A DNA stretch of 64,000 nt from Pseudomonadales bacterium (GTDB lineage: Bacteria; Pseudomonadota; Gammaproteobacteria; Pseudomonadales; Azotimanducaceae). The stretch is from assembly GCA_022825925.1 (NCBI GenBank), contig JAJDVW010000008.1, positions 1 through 64,000 of the forward strand. The letters run 5' to 3'. Positions 33,685 to 41,476 of the stretch are shown piece by piece (position 1 is the stretch's first letter; each line of letters opens with the position of its first letter). The translations under genes and the position numbers were made by a program. A model generated the notes under the pieces. That model saw nothing but the letters and a program-made list of their open reading frames with translations, made no database searches and was not told where the DNA came from.

Positions 33685-33817
33685 CGCCGGCAGGCGCCGG
33701 TACGGGAGGGCTCGTCCGGGGCGTACTCCGGCCACTTCGCGCGCAAGTGGCTGGCGGCCGGCGAAATGCGCCTTGTCCGGCTAGACTGTGTCCGTTCGGC
33801 AGGCAGGGAGCATCGGC

Positions 33818-34690
33818 ATGTGCGACGAACACACGGAGCGGGATATAGACGCCGCGCTCGGCAGCCCTTTGACCCGGCGTGGCTTCGCAACTGTCACGGC
33901 CGTGGCGGCCGTAGCGGCGATCATGCCGCGAGCCAGGGGCGCGTCCGCGGTCACGGGCCAGGACGTCACCGTCAAGACGCCGGACGGCGAAGCGGACTGC
34001 TATTTCACGCACCCGGCCACGGGTCGGCATGCCGGCGTGATCGTCTGGCCCGACATCCTCGGTCTGCGTCCCGCGCTCCGCGCCATGGGCGACCGGCTCG
34101 CCGGTTCCGGCTACGCCGTCCTGGTCGCGAACCCCTACTACCGCAAGGCGCGTGCGCCCGTCGTCCCCGAAGGCGCCAGCTTCCGGGACGCGGCAACCCG
34201 GGAAGCCGTGATGCCCCTCTACCAGTCCCTGTCACCGGAAGGCAACGTCACCGACGCGAAGGCGTTCGTCGAGTTCCTGGACGCGCAACCCGCTGTCGAC
34301 ACCGCGCGCAAGATCGGCACCACGGGCTACTGCATGGGCGGCCCGATGACGATGCGCACGGCCGCCGCGGCGCCGGACCGGATCGGCGCCGGCGCATCGT
34401 TCCACGGTGGGGGCCTGGCGACCGACGACGACGACAGTCCTCATCTCCTCGTGCCGGACATGCGCGCAAGCTTCCTGTTCGCCATCGCCGAGAACGACGA
34501 CGAACGCGACCCGGACGCCAAGGTGAAGCTGCGCGAAGCCTTCGACGCGGCGAACCTGAACGCCGAGATAGAGGTGTATGCGGGTGCGCTGCACGGCTGG
34601 TGTCTGCCCGATTCCGCCGTCTACCACGAAGAGCAGGCCGAACGCGCCTGGGCGCGGTTGCTGGCTCTGTTCGAGACCGCGCTGGGCTAG
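33818..34690 (+). CDS. dienelactone hydrolase family protein, Tat-type signal
   Basis: A 290-residue alpha/beta hydrolase. The nucleophile elbow GYCMGG (Cys172) identifies the dienelactone hydrolase family, with Asp in the ENDDERDP region and His in GALHGWCLP completing the triad. The N-terminus has PLTRRGFATVTAVAAVAA, a twin-arginine signal pattern, so it may be exported folded. The classical enzyme of the beta-ketoadipate pathway is cytoplasmic, so a different ester or lactone is likely. The ATG at 33818 with GGGAG upstream was preferred over GTG 33788. It follows the Rieske oxygenase by 133 bases. Confidence 0.88.
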   Translation: MCDEHTERDIDAALGSPLTRRGFATVTAVAAVAAIMPRARGASAVTGQDVTVKTPDGEADCYFTHPATGRHAGVIVWPDILGLRPALRAMGDRLAGSGYAVLVANPYYRKARAPVVPEGASFRDAATREAVMPLYQSLSPEGNVTDAKAFVEFLDAQPAVDTARKIGTTGYCMGGPMTMRTAAAAPDRIGAGASFHGGGLATDDDDSPHLLVPDMRASFLFAIAENDDERDPDAKVKLREAFDAANLNAEIEVYAGALHGWCLPDSAVYHEEQAERAWARLLALFETALG

Positions 34691-34730
34691 TGCCTGCCGC
34701 GAGAGCGGCACGCGATGCAAGCGTTCGCCC

Positions 34731-35807
34731 CTACGGCCGGATGTCGTAGTACGCGTTCATCGCATTGCCGTACTCGAGCACCTCGAAGCGGGAGAAACCG
34801 GCGTCGCCCGTCATCTCCCGCGCCACCTGCTCGTTGAAGCCGAGGGTCCCGAGCCCGGCGCCGTCCGGGGTCGACATCCCGGCCGACATGCACACGGTGA
34901 CCGAGAAACCGTACAGCAGCCCCGCCATCGGATGCTCGGTCAGGTTCTGCTCGAAGGTCGGGAAACTCCGGATGTCCGAACACACCCACACGCCGTCGTC
35001 CCCGAGGGCGGCGCGGATGGCGCGGATCAGGTCGGCGGGGTGCGTCGTGTCGTGGACCACGTCGAAGGTCGTCACGAGGTCGAACGTCGGCGCGTCGGGC
35101 ATGGGGTCGGCGCCGGGGTCCACGACATGCACGTTTTCCACGCCGCTGGCGGCGATGTTTCGGCGCGCGTTGTCGAGCGCGTGGGCGGACGTGTCGTAAC
35201 CCGTGAAGGTGGATTTCGGGAACGCCTCGGCCATCGCCAGGAGCGCCGTGCCGGAACCGCAGCCCACGTCGGCGACCGCGGCTCCGGCCTCCAGCCTGCC
35301 CACGATGCCGTCGACTTCCGGGAGCAGCTTCGGAACCAGTTCCGTGCGTTGCAGGTAGCCGCTCATGCGCTCGAGGCCGCACGCGCACGCGGCGCCGTGG
35401 TCGTCGTAGGTGAGCCCGAGCCCCGTGCGGAACGCGTCCGGCAGGCGCGGCATCGCGGGGTAGGTGGCGGTCACGGCGCCGAAGCCGCTCGCGAAGAAGA
35501 ACGCGTGGTCTTCCTCCGCCAGCACGATCCTCGCTTCCGGGCTGAGGCCGAATCGTCCGTCGGCGTACTCGACCTGGCCGACGCAGGCCTGGTGACGGAG
35601 CCACTCGCGCAGCCAGCGTTCGTGGAGGCCCGTGTGTTCCGCGAACTCTTCGCTGTTGACCGGGCCTAAGTCCGCCAGGGCCTTGTACAGACCGAGCCGG
35701 TCGCCGAGCGCCGACAGCGAGCAGTTGAATCCCGCCGACACTTGGTTGGCGACGCGGAAGAAGAACTTCTCCAGCCGGTCCCGGTCGACTTTCCTGGCTT
35801 GGCTCAT
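34731..35807 (-). CDS. class I SAM-dependent methyltransferase with winged-helix N-domain
   Basis: A 358-residue methyltransferase. Residues 1-110 form a winged-helix dimerisation/substrate domain (FNCSLSALGDRLGLYKALADLG, then HTGLHERWLREWL). The Rossmann domain has motif I VADVGCGSG near residue 176, FTGYDTS, and FDLVTTFDVVHDTTHP. The overall plan matches the mycobacterial Rv2258c type; substrates are unknown. The C-terminus ends YGNAMNAYYDIRP. It is on the minus strand, 39 bases downstream of a lone HicB-like gene, and convergent with the dienelactone hydrolase. Confidence 0.88.
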   Translation of the reverse strand: MSQARKVDRDRLEKFFFRVANQVSAGFNCSLSALGDRLGLYKALADLGPVNSEEFAEHTGLHERWLREWLRHQACVGQVEYADGRFGLSPEARIVLAEEDHAFFFASGFGAVTATYPAMPRLPDAFRTGLGLTYDDHGAACACGLERMSGYLQRTELVPKLLPEVDGIVGRLEAGAAVADVGCGSGTALLAMAEAFPKSTFTGYDTSAHALDNARRNIAASGVENVHVVDPGADPMPDAPTFDLVTTFDVVHDTTHPADLIRAIRAALGDDGVWVCSDIRSFPTFEQNLTEHPMAGLLYGFSVTVCMSAGMSTPDGAGLGTLGFNEQVAREMTGDAGFSRFEVLEYGNAMNAYYDIRP

Positions 35808-35846
35808 GTTTGTGCTCCTTCAGGACCGGCGTGGAAGGCGGCAGGG

Positions 35847-36056
35847 TCAGCCCACCACGATCGTCTGGGTGCCGACGAACTCCGCTTCCATCGTTGGCTC
35901 CCCGTCGTCGAGGAGCATCGCGATTACTTCCCTGAGGTTCTCGTTGAGTTCCCCGAGGCCTTCGGCCTGGCCATGGGCTCCGGGGAACCCCGGGACGTAC
36001 CCGACGTACAGGCCCGTTGCAGGGCAGCGTTCGACGATGGCGGTACACGTATGCAC
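35847..36056 (-). CDS. orphan HicB-like antitoxin-type protein
   Basis: A 69-residue protein with the compact HicB core: a beta-hairpin (CTAIVERCPATGLYVGYVPGFPG), the AEGLGELNENLREVIAMLL helix, and a short tail. The GTG at 36056 is the start; an alternative reading is lacking. No HicA-like gene is found on either side: upstream is a 213-base non-coding gap and downstream is a methyltransferase. Such solitary HicB proteins are common and may be remnants or have other partners. Confidence 0.75.
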   Translation of the reverse strand: MHTCTAIVERCPATGLYVGYVPGFPGAHGQAEGLGELNENLREVIAMLLDDGEPTMEAEFVGTQTIVVG

Positions 36057-36269
36057 GGGTCTCGCTCACGAAGAGAGGGCCTGCGGTTCGCGAGGATAGC
36101 AGTCCGCGGATGGATCGGTCGACGCTCGGTGGAGGGGACGGACCGCGCCGGTGTCGTTGCGCCGCGGAGCGCGCGGGAGCGGCATGTTGGCCTGGGGCCG
36201 CCGTCCCCTCGTTCCTCCCCCTGCGCTGCGCTAAAGTAACCCGCAGGAGAGGCAGGGGATACGCGAAGG

Positions 36270-37526
36270 TTGTTCACGCGCCGTTCGATCATGGCGACGG
36301 GCCTGGCGGGCCTGGCAGCCGGCCGAGTCCTCGGGGCGTCGGCCCCGGGCGCTGGCGTGACCGACACGGAGTTCGTGCTCGGCATGTCCGCCGCTTTCTC
36401 CGGCCCTTCGCGGGGCCTCGGCATCGAGCTGTACCGGGGGGCCACCGCCTGCTTCGAGCACGTCAACGGCCGTGGGGGCGTGGGCGGGCGCCGCATCGCG
36501 CTGAAGACCTACGACGACGGCTACCAACCCGATCCGTCCGTCAAGAACACGATGACGCTGATGCTCGAGGACGAGGTCTTCCTGCTGTTCGGCTACGTCG
36601 GCACGCCGACCGTGACGCGGGTCCTGCCGATGCTGAAGAAGTTCCAGGACCGCGGGATGTACCTGTTCTTCCCGTTTACGGGCGCACAGCCCCAGCGGCA
36701 GCCCCCGTACGGCGACTTTGCGTTCAACCTGCGGGCGTCGTACGCCCAGGAGACCGCGGGACTCGTGGACAACTTCGTGCGCGTCGGCCGCCGCCGCATC
36801 GCCGTGTTCTATCAGGCGGACGCGTACGGGCGGAGCGGGTGGGCGGGCGTGCGCGCCGCGCTCGGGAGGCACGGCGAGCAGATCGTGGGCGAAGCGAGCT
36901 ATCGCCGCGGCACGCAGTTCACCGCGAGCATGCGGCCGCAGGTGGAGATCCTGCAGGCCGCGCAGCCGGATGCGGTCGTCTGCATCGGCGCGTACGCGGC
37001 GTGTGCCGGCTTCGCGCGGGACGCGGTCGACCTGGGGCTCAGGGTGCCGATCGCGAACCTCTCCTTCGTCGGCAGCGAGAATCTCCTCAAGCTCCTCACG
37101 GAAGGACGGGACAGCCCGCGCGAGTACACGGACCTGCTGGTCAACTCGCAGGTCGTGCCGAGCTACGAGGACACGTCCATCCCCGCTGTGCGCGAGTACC
37201 GCGAGCTCATGGAACGCCACGACCCGGAGCCTCCGGCGGAACTCGTGCGGGAGCCCTACACGCCGTTCCCGCACAGCTTCGTGAGCCTCGAGGGCTTCCT
37301 CGACGCGAAGCTGATGGTCGAGGTCCTGTCCCGGCTGGACGAACCGCCGACGCGGACCGGCCTCGAGAACGCGGTGTTCTCCGTGCAGGACTTCGATCTC
37401 GGCATCGCGGAGCGCGTCTCGTTCGGGCCGGAGCGCCGCCAGGGATTGCAGCAGGTTTACTACACGGTCGTGGACGAGGGGCGTTTCGTCACCCTCGACG
37501 ACTGGCAGAAGAGGTTTTCCGCATGA
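36270..37526 (+). CDS. branched-chain-amino-acid-type ABC substrate-binding protein
   Basis: A 418-residue periplasmic binding protein of the Peripla_BP_6 (leucine/isoleucine/valine or amide-binding) class. A twin-arginine-like signal (FTRRSIMATGLAGLAAG) is followed by VLGMSAAFSGPSRGLGIELYRG, RIALKTYDDGYQPDPSVKN and FGYVGTPTVTRVLP, the usual ligand-loop blocks. No ABC permease or ATPase is adjacent. The TTG at 36270 was chosen because it keeps the Arg pair. The stop overlaps the sensor gene as ATGA. The protein therefore probably presents its ligand to the membrane sensor rather than to a transporter. Confidence 0.85.
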   Translation: MFTRRSIMATGLAGLAAGRVLGASAPGAGVTDTEFVLGMSAAFSGPSRGLGIELYRGATACFEHVNGRGGVGGRRIALKTYDDGYQPDPSVKNTMTLMLEDEVFLLFGYVGTPTVTRVLPMLKKFQDRGMYLFFPFTGAQPQRQPPYGDFAFNLRASYAQETAGLVDNFVRVGRRRIAVFYQADAYGRSGWAGVRAALGRHGEQIVGEASYRRGTQFTASMRPQVEILQAAQPDAVVCIGAYAACAGFARDAVDLGLRVPIANLSFVGSENLLKLLTEGRDSPREYTDLLVNSQVVPSYEDTSIPAVREYRELMERHDPEPPAELVREPYTPFPHSFVSLEGFLDAKLMVEVLSRLDEPPTRTGLENAVFSVQDFDLGIAERVSFGPERRQGLQQVYYTVVDEGRFVTLDDWQKRFSA

Positions 37527-38272
37527 AGGTCAAGAAGCTCTTCCAGAAGACCCTGTTCGGCGTCTTCTCCCTGTTCGGTTTCATCGGGCTGTCGACGTCG
37601 GTCCTGTGCGTCTACACGGTCGACACCCACCTCTCGGAGGAGTACGTCAGCAACAGCCAGGACATCGCCAAGACCATCGCGGACGCGAGCGTGGACATCC
37701 TCCTGAACCGGGACCTCTCCACGCTGCAGTCGCTGATCGACCAGTTCGTCGAGATCCAGGGGATCAGGTACATCTACGTCACGAACGAGGCCGGCGAGTT
37801 CCTCGCCCACACCTTCGTGCCGGGCATCCCGGAGGAGATCCTCGCCGGCGACCCGTCGAACACGGCAACCGTGGAGCGGAACCTGCCCGGGATGGGCGAC
37901 TTCGTCGAGGTGGGCAGCCCCATCCTGGCGGGAGTCGCGGGCGCCGTGCACGTCGGCATGGACACCGACCTGATCGCGCTCAAGATCCAGCGCGCCATCG
38001 GCCGGCAGGTGTACCTGATCTCCATCGTATTCGTGGTCGGGGTGTTCGCGGCGATCTGGCTGGTCAACCTCGCGGCGCGCCCCGTGGGAGACGTCCTGGC
38101 CTACGCGGTCGCCGTGGCGCGGGATGTCGGCGGCGAGGACGGCGAGGCGGTCGATCCGCGCCACCGGCTGGTGCTCGAACGCGACGACGAGGCGGGGCAG
38201 CTTGCGCGGCTGTTCCTGCATTGCCTCAGAAACGGCGGACCGGGGGAAGCCCGGTCCGGCGCCGCGTCCTGA
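37523..38272 (+). CDS. membrane sensor: extracytoplasmic domain plus HAMP, no output domain
   Basis: A 249-residue membrane protein. The first TM helix (LFGVFSLFGFIGLSTSVLCV) is followed by a periplasmic domain of about 150 residues (sCACHE/double-PAS-like, IRYIYVTNEAGEFLAHTF). A second TM helix (VYLISIVFVVGVFAAIWLV) leads to a HAMP domain that starts AARPVGDVLAYAVAVARD and ends ERDDEAGQLARLFLHCL. After HAMP the protein stops; kinase, cyclase or methyl-accepting regions that normally follow are absent. It overlaps the binding-protein gene by 4 bases and is followed after 22 bases by a transporter gene. It may signal to a separate partner or be a truncated sensor. Confidence 0.8.
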   Translation: MKVKKLFQKTLFGVFSLFGFIGLSTSVLCVYTVDTHLSEEYVSNSQDIAKTIADASVDILLNRDLSTLQSLIDQFVEIQGIRYIYVTNEAGEFLAHTFVPGIPEEILAGDPSNTATVERNLPGMGDFVEVGSPILAGVAGAVHVGMDTDLIALKIQRAIGRQVYLISIVFVVGVFAAIWLVNLAARPVGDVLAYAVAVARDVGGEDGEAVDPRHRLVLERDDEAGQLARLFLHCLRNGGPGEARSGAAS

Positions 38273-38294
38273 CGCGGTAGCCGGTCGCGCGCCC

Positions 38295-39602
38295 ATGCCC
38301 CGCTGGATCATCGCGGTGGCCTGCACGGCCCTCCAGCTCTGCCTGGGCACCGTGTACGCCTGGAGCTTCTTCCAGACGATGCTGGTGCGCGACCACGGGT
38401 GGACGTTCACGGACACCGCGTGGGCCTTCAGCATCGCGATCTTCTCCCTCGGCACGTCCGCGGCCTGGGCCGGCGCCGCGCTGCCGAAGCTCGGACCGAG
38501 GAAGCTCGCACTCGCGGGCAGCGCGATGTTCTGCGGCGGATACGTCATCGCCTCGATGGCGCTGCGTCTCGACCTGCTCTGGCTCTTCTACCTCGGGTAC
38601 GGGGTGATCGGCGGGGCCGGCATCGGCCTCGGCTACGTGACGCCGGTGGCGACGGTCGCCAAGTGGTATCCGGACCGCAAGGGCCTCGCCACCGGCATCG
38701 TGGTCATGGGGTTCGGGGTCGGGGCGTTCCTGCTCAGCAAGGTGCTGGCCCCGTTGCTCGTTACCCAGACGCAGACCGCCCAGGGAGGCGACCTGCCGCA
38801 GGTGTTCCTCTACCTCGGGCTGGTCTTCGCCAGCGTGCTGTTCCCCGCGAGCATGTTGCTGCGGGACCCGCCCGCGGATTCGGCGGCCGGCGCGGCGGCG
38901 TCCGCGGCCGAGCAGGAGCCGGACCCGCCCCTGGGCGCCTGCCTGTCGTCGCGCGAGTTCGCCGTGATGTGGATCGTGTTCTTCTTCAACATCTCCGCGG
39001 GCATCTCGGTGATCAGCTTCCAGTCGCCGCTCCTGCAGGATGTGTGGGGACTCGCCGACCCGACCATCGAGCCGGAGACGCTCGCGGCGTACGGCGCGAC
39101 GCTGATCGCCATCAGCTCGCTCTGCAACGGCGTCGGCCGGCTGCTCTGGGGCATGATCTCGGACCGCATCGGGCGCGTGGCGGTGTTCCGCATCCTGCTC
39201 GCGAGCCAGATGGTGGTCTTCGGCGTGCTGATGACGGAGACCAACCCGTGGGTGTTCTCGGTGCTCGTGTGCTACGTGCTGCTCTGCTTCGGCGGGGGAT
39301 TCGCGACGATGCCGTCGTTCATCGTGGACGTGTTCGGCTCGAAGAAGATGTCGATCGTCTACGGCGCGATCCTCACCGCCTGGGCGGCGGCCGGCATCTT
39401 CGGCCCGCTCTATGTCGGGCACCTCAAGGACCAGTACCCTGACCGGGCGGTGATCTACTGCTTCCTGATCGGCATCCTGATCCTGGGGCTCGGCTACGTG
39501 TTCACGTACCTGCTGAACGACGACCGGCTGCGCGTCGGCAAGCCGACGGTGGAGGACACGCTGCGCCAGTTCGGGATACCGCTGCCGCGGGCGGCGGCGT
39601 GA
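38295..39602 (+). CDS. OFA-family MFS transporter (oxalate/formate antiporter-like)
   Basis: A 435-residue inner-membrane transporter with about 12 predicted TM helices and a central cytoplasmic loop (about residues 195-215, Ala/Glu-rich). Signature segments include LCLGTVYAWSFFQTML at the N-terminus, the loop KWYPDRKGLATGI between TM4 and TM5, and GRLLWGMISDRIGR between TM8 and TM9. These are typical of the oxalate:formate antiporter group, which moves small carboxylates. It is the third gene after a binding protein and an output-less sensor, so it probably carries the ligand sensed by those two. The substrate is inferred only at the level of small carboxylates. Confidence 0.88.
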   Translation: MPRWIIAVACTALQLCLGTVYAWSFFQTMLVRDHGWTFTDTAWAFSIAIFSLGTSAAWAGAALPKLGPRKLALAGSAMFCGGYVIASMALRLDLLWLFYLGYGVIGGAGIGLGYVTPVATVAKWYPDRKGLATGIVVMGFGVGAFLLSKVLAPLLVTQTQTAQGGDLPQVFLYLGLVFASVLFPASMLLRDPPADSAAGAAASAAEQEPDPPLGACLSSREFAVMWIVFFFNISAGISVISFQSPLLQDVWGLADPTIEPETLAAYGATLIAISSLCNGVGRLLWGMISDRIGRVAVFRILLASQMVVFGVLMTETNPWVFSVLVCYVLLCFGGGFATMPSFIVDVFGSKKMSIVYGAILTAWAAAGIFGPLYVGHLKDQYPDRAVIYCFLIGILILGLGYVFTYLLNDDRLRVGKPTVEDTLRQFGIPLPRAAA

Positions 39603-39627
39603 GGTTTGGGCGGTGGCGGAGAACTAG

Positions 39628-39672
39628 CGCGACCTGACGGTCGCGTTGGGAGTTTCGCTGGCGCGAAACTCC
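39628..39672. repeat. double-hairpin intergenic element (REP/terminator-like)
   Basis: Two perfect hairpins follow the transporter gene. The first is CGCGACC (39628-39634) with GGTCGCG (39639-39645). The second is GGAGTTTCGC (39649-39658) with GCGAAACTCC (39663-39672), a 10-bp stem around TGGC. No T-run follows. The second arm shares GGCGCGAAACTCC with the repeat at 18418-18452. The element could terminate the binding-protein/sensor/transporter operon and insulate it from the convergent Fic gene. The rest of 39673-39829 shows nothing clear. Confidence 0.6.
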
Positions 39673-39829
39673 TACGGCGCAAGCTTGCCGCGTTGTGGGA
39701 CATCCATGAGCAACAAGCACGTTTGAGGGACGGATCTCCGCCAAAGTGTCCGGCAAACGGCCCGGATCGCTCATCGCCTGCATGGGACGACCGACGAAGT
39801 CGTGCCGGCGGCGGCGCCCTCCATCCTCG

Positions 39830-41221
39830 TCAACGCCAGCCTGCCCGCCACGCCTGGTATTCGGCCGGCCGCAGGCGGTAGCGCGCGATGTTGCCTTCGT
39901 GAAGGCTCATGAGCTCCGTCTCCGCGACTTCGACGAATCGCGCCCGGTCCGCCGCCGGCACCTGCTCCGCCGCACGTTGCCGCGCCAGTGCCGTCGCGTC
40001 CCTCTTGTCCATTGCCGCGCGTACCACCGCGGCGACCACCTCGGCGACTGGCGCCCGGTAACGCAGGCGGAACGGGTCCGGCTCGCCCAGGGACTGGCGC
40101 ACCGCCGAGTACCGCGCGCTGGAGCGCTCGCAGGCCCAGATGAACACATCACGCAGCAGCTCGACGCGGTTCAGCTCGTAGATGGCCAGCACGCCGTCGA
40201 TGTAGGCACGCTCCGGCACGTCCACGAAGGACAGGGGGCAGAGGTTGCCGCGGATCAGCGGGATATTCGCCGCGAGGCGGGAGACCCGCTTGTTGACGTC
40301 CTCGAATCCCTGGAGATAGGCGAGGTGCACGAGGGTGAAGAAAGCCTGCTCGAAGGGGTCCGTTATCGCAGCCGCGGTATCCAGAATCTGGTCGAAGCAC
40401 TCCTCGATGATGTGCGGCACTTCCAGCGGATGGTAGACGGTGCCGTCGATGCCTACCGGAATGCGCCGCAGGCGACCGCCGGCCCGTGGGTCGCCGAGCA
40501 GGTTGTCCGCGAGCAGCGCATGCAGATTCAGGATCGTGTACCGGTTGAAGCCGATCTCGTCGGCCTGCTCGACGAGCAGTTCGATGGCCGCCTTGTGGTT
40601 CAGGATCATCTGCGCTTCCAAGGCGTCCTTGCTCTCGGCGGCTTCGCCCAATTCGAGCAGGCGTTCGGTTTCAAGGATGGAGTAGGTGTTGCCTTCCAGG
40701 CGGCTGGAGTTCCAGGACAGATCGATCAGCAGGCGGCTGTAGATCGTCCGGGCGTAGGTGGCCGCCGGGCGTTCGCCTCCGGGCGGGCGCCCGATTTCGA
40801 GCAGGCGTTGGCGCGTTTCGGCCGGCAAGTAGTAGGTGACGTTCGGTCGGTAGGCATCGAGGAAGGCGCGCTGGTAGCCCACGGGCCGCCGCGTGCGGAC
40901 CGGTGCGCGAATCGCCTGCTTGAGCGCCCGCGCCTCTGGTGAGAGCGGCACAACCTCGAGACGCGCCTCGTCGCCAAGTGCGACCAGATTGCCGTCGACG
41001 GTCGGGGTGGCGGGGGGCACGCGATAGCGGCGGCCCCTGCGCTGCCCTTCGGCGATCAGCCGCTTCTGTTCCACCAGCAGGGCGAGGCGGCGCTGCAGCA
41101 TCCGCGGCGGCAGCCCGTAGGGCAGTCCCTGGCGGATGGTACTGACCCGCGCGCCTTCCGGGTCGGCCCCCACCACGGCGAGAATGGCGTCAAGCTCTTG
41201 GTCGGGGATCCGCTTCGGCAT
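39830..41221 (-). CDS. Fic-family protein with N-terminal winged helix and variant Fic motif
   Basis: A 463-residue protein. The N-terminal 70 residues look like a winged helix (LPPRMLQRRLALLVEQKRL). An inhibitory-helix motif, SSRLEGN (172-178), is the class II type with Glu blocking the ATP site. The Fic motif runs from His299 to Arg315 as HLAYLQGFEDVNKRVSR, where the usual HPFxxGNGRxxR has lost GNG in favour of DVNK; His and the final Arg are kept. This is a recognisable subfamily whose transferase activity (normally AMPylation) is uncertain. A TATAAT box 7 bases before the ATG predicts a leaderless mRNA, with repeated sites upstream. Confidence 0.85.
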   Translation of the reverse strand: MPKRIPDQELDAILAVVGADPEGARVSTIRQGLPYGLPPRMLQRRLALLVEQKRLIAEGQRRGRRYRVPPATPTVDGNLVALGDEARLEVVPLSPEARALKQAIRAPVRTRRPVGYQRAFLDAYRPNVTYYLPAETRQRLLEIGRPPGGERPAATYARTIYSRLLIDLSWNSSRLEGNTYSILETERLLELGEAAESKDALEAQMILNHKAAIELLVEQADEIGFNRYTILNLHALLADNLLGDPRAGGRLRRIPVGIDGTVYHPLEVPHIIEECFDQILDTAAAITDPFEQAFFTLVHLAYLQGFEDVNKRVSRLAANIPLIRGNLCPLSFVDVPERAYIDGVLAIYELNRVELLRDVFIWACERSSARYSAVRQSLGEPDPFRLRYRAPVAEVVAAVVRAAMDKRDATALARQRAAEQVPAADRARFVEVAETELMSLHEGNIARYRLRPAEYQAWRAGWR

Positions 41222-41228
41222 GCGGCGG

Positions 41229-41324
41229 ATTATATGTCGCTAAAGCCGAATATGCGACGAATGATGCCGTATTTCCGACGAAAAACACGTTTGGTGTCGC
41301 AAAGACGCGCTTTACCGTCGCAAA
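41229..41324 (-). promoter_or_regulatory. Fic gene promoter with repeated GTCGCAAA-type sites
   Basis: TATAAT (complement of 41229-41234) lies 7 bases from the Fic ATG, so transcription should begin at or very near the start codon. Upstream, a short motif recurs: GTCGCTAAA (41236-41244), GTCGCAAA (41296-41303) and GTCGCAAA (41317-41324) on the plus strand, with opposed copies GCGACGAA (41254-41261) and CCGACGAAA (41275-41283). The last two direct copies are 21 bases apart, two helical turns. This looks like an operator array, possibly for the Fic protein's own winged helix (inferred). The remainder of the gap to 41476 holds nothing recognisable. Confidence 0.55.
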
Positions 41325-41476
41325 CCCACTCGCCGTAGGGGTCTTTGCGGCGCGCCGCGCGTCTCCGACGGGAACACCGCCGGGGTGGAGGTGGCGCCGA
41401 CGGCGAGCGGCGCGTGTCAGGCCGGCGCCGAGCCAGGCTGGCCGTGCCGCGTGCCGGTCTGGCGAGAGGCTGCGCC

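Noticed and set aside
33788-33817. Earlier GTG start for the dienelactone hydrolase
   Set aside because: The ATG at 33818 has GGGAG upstream and still includes the full Tat signal.
36017-37522. Upstream extension of the sensor gene through the binding-protein gene
   Set aside because: The extension is an out-of-frame shadow of the binding protein. The sensor clearly starts at the ATGA overlap (37523).
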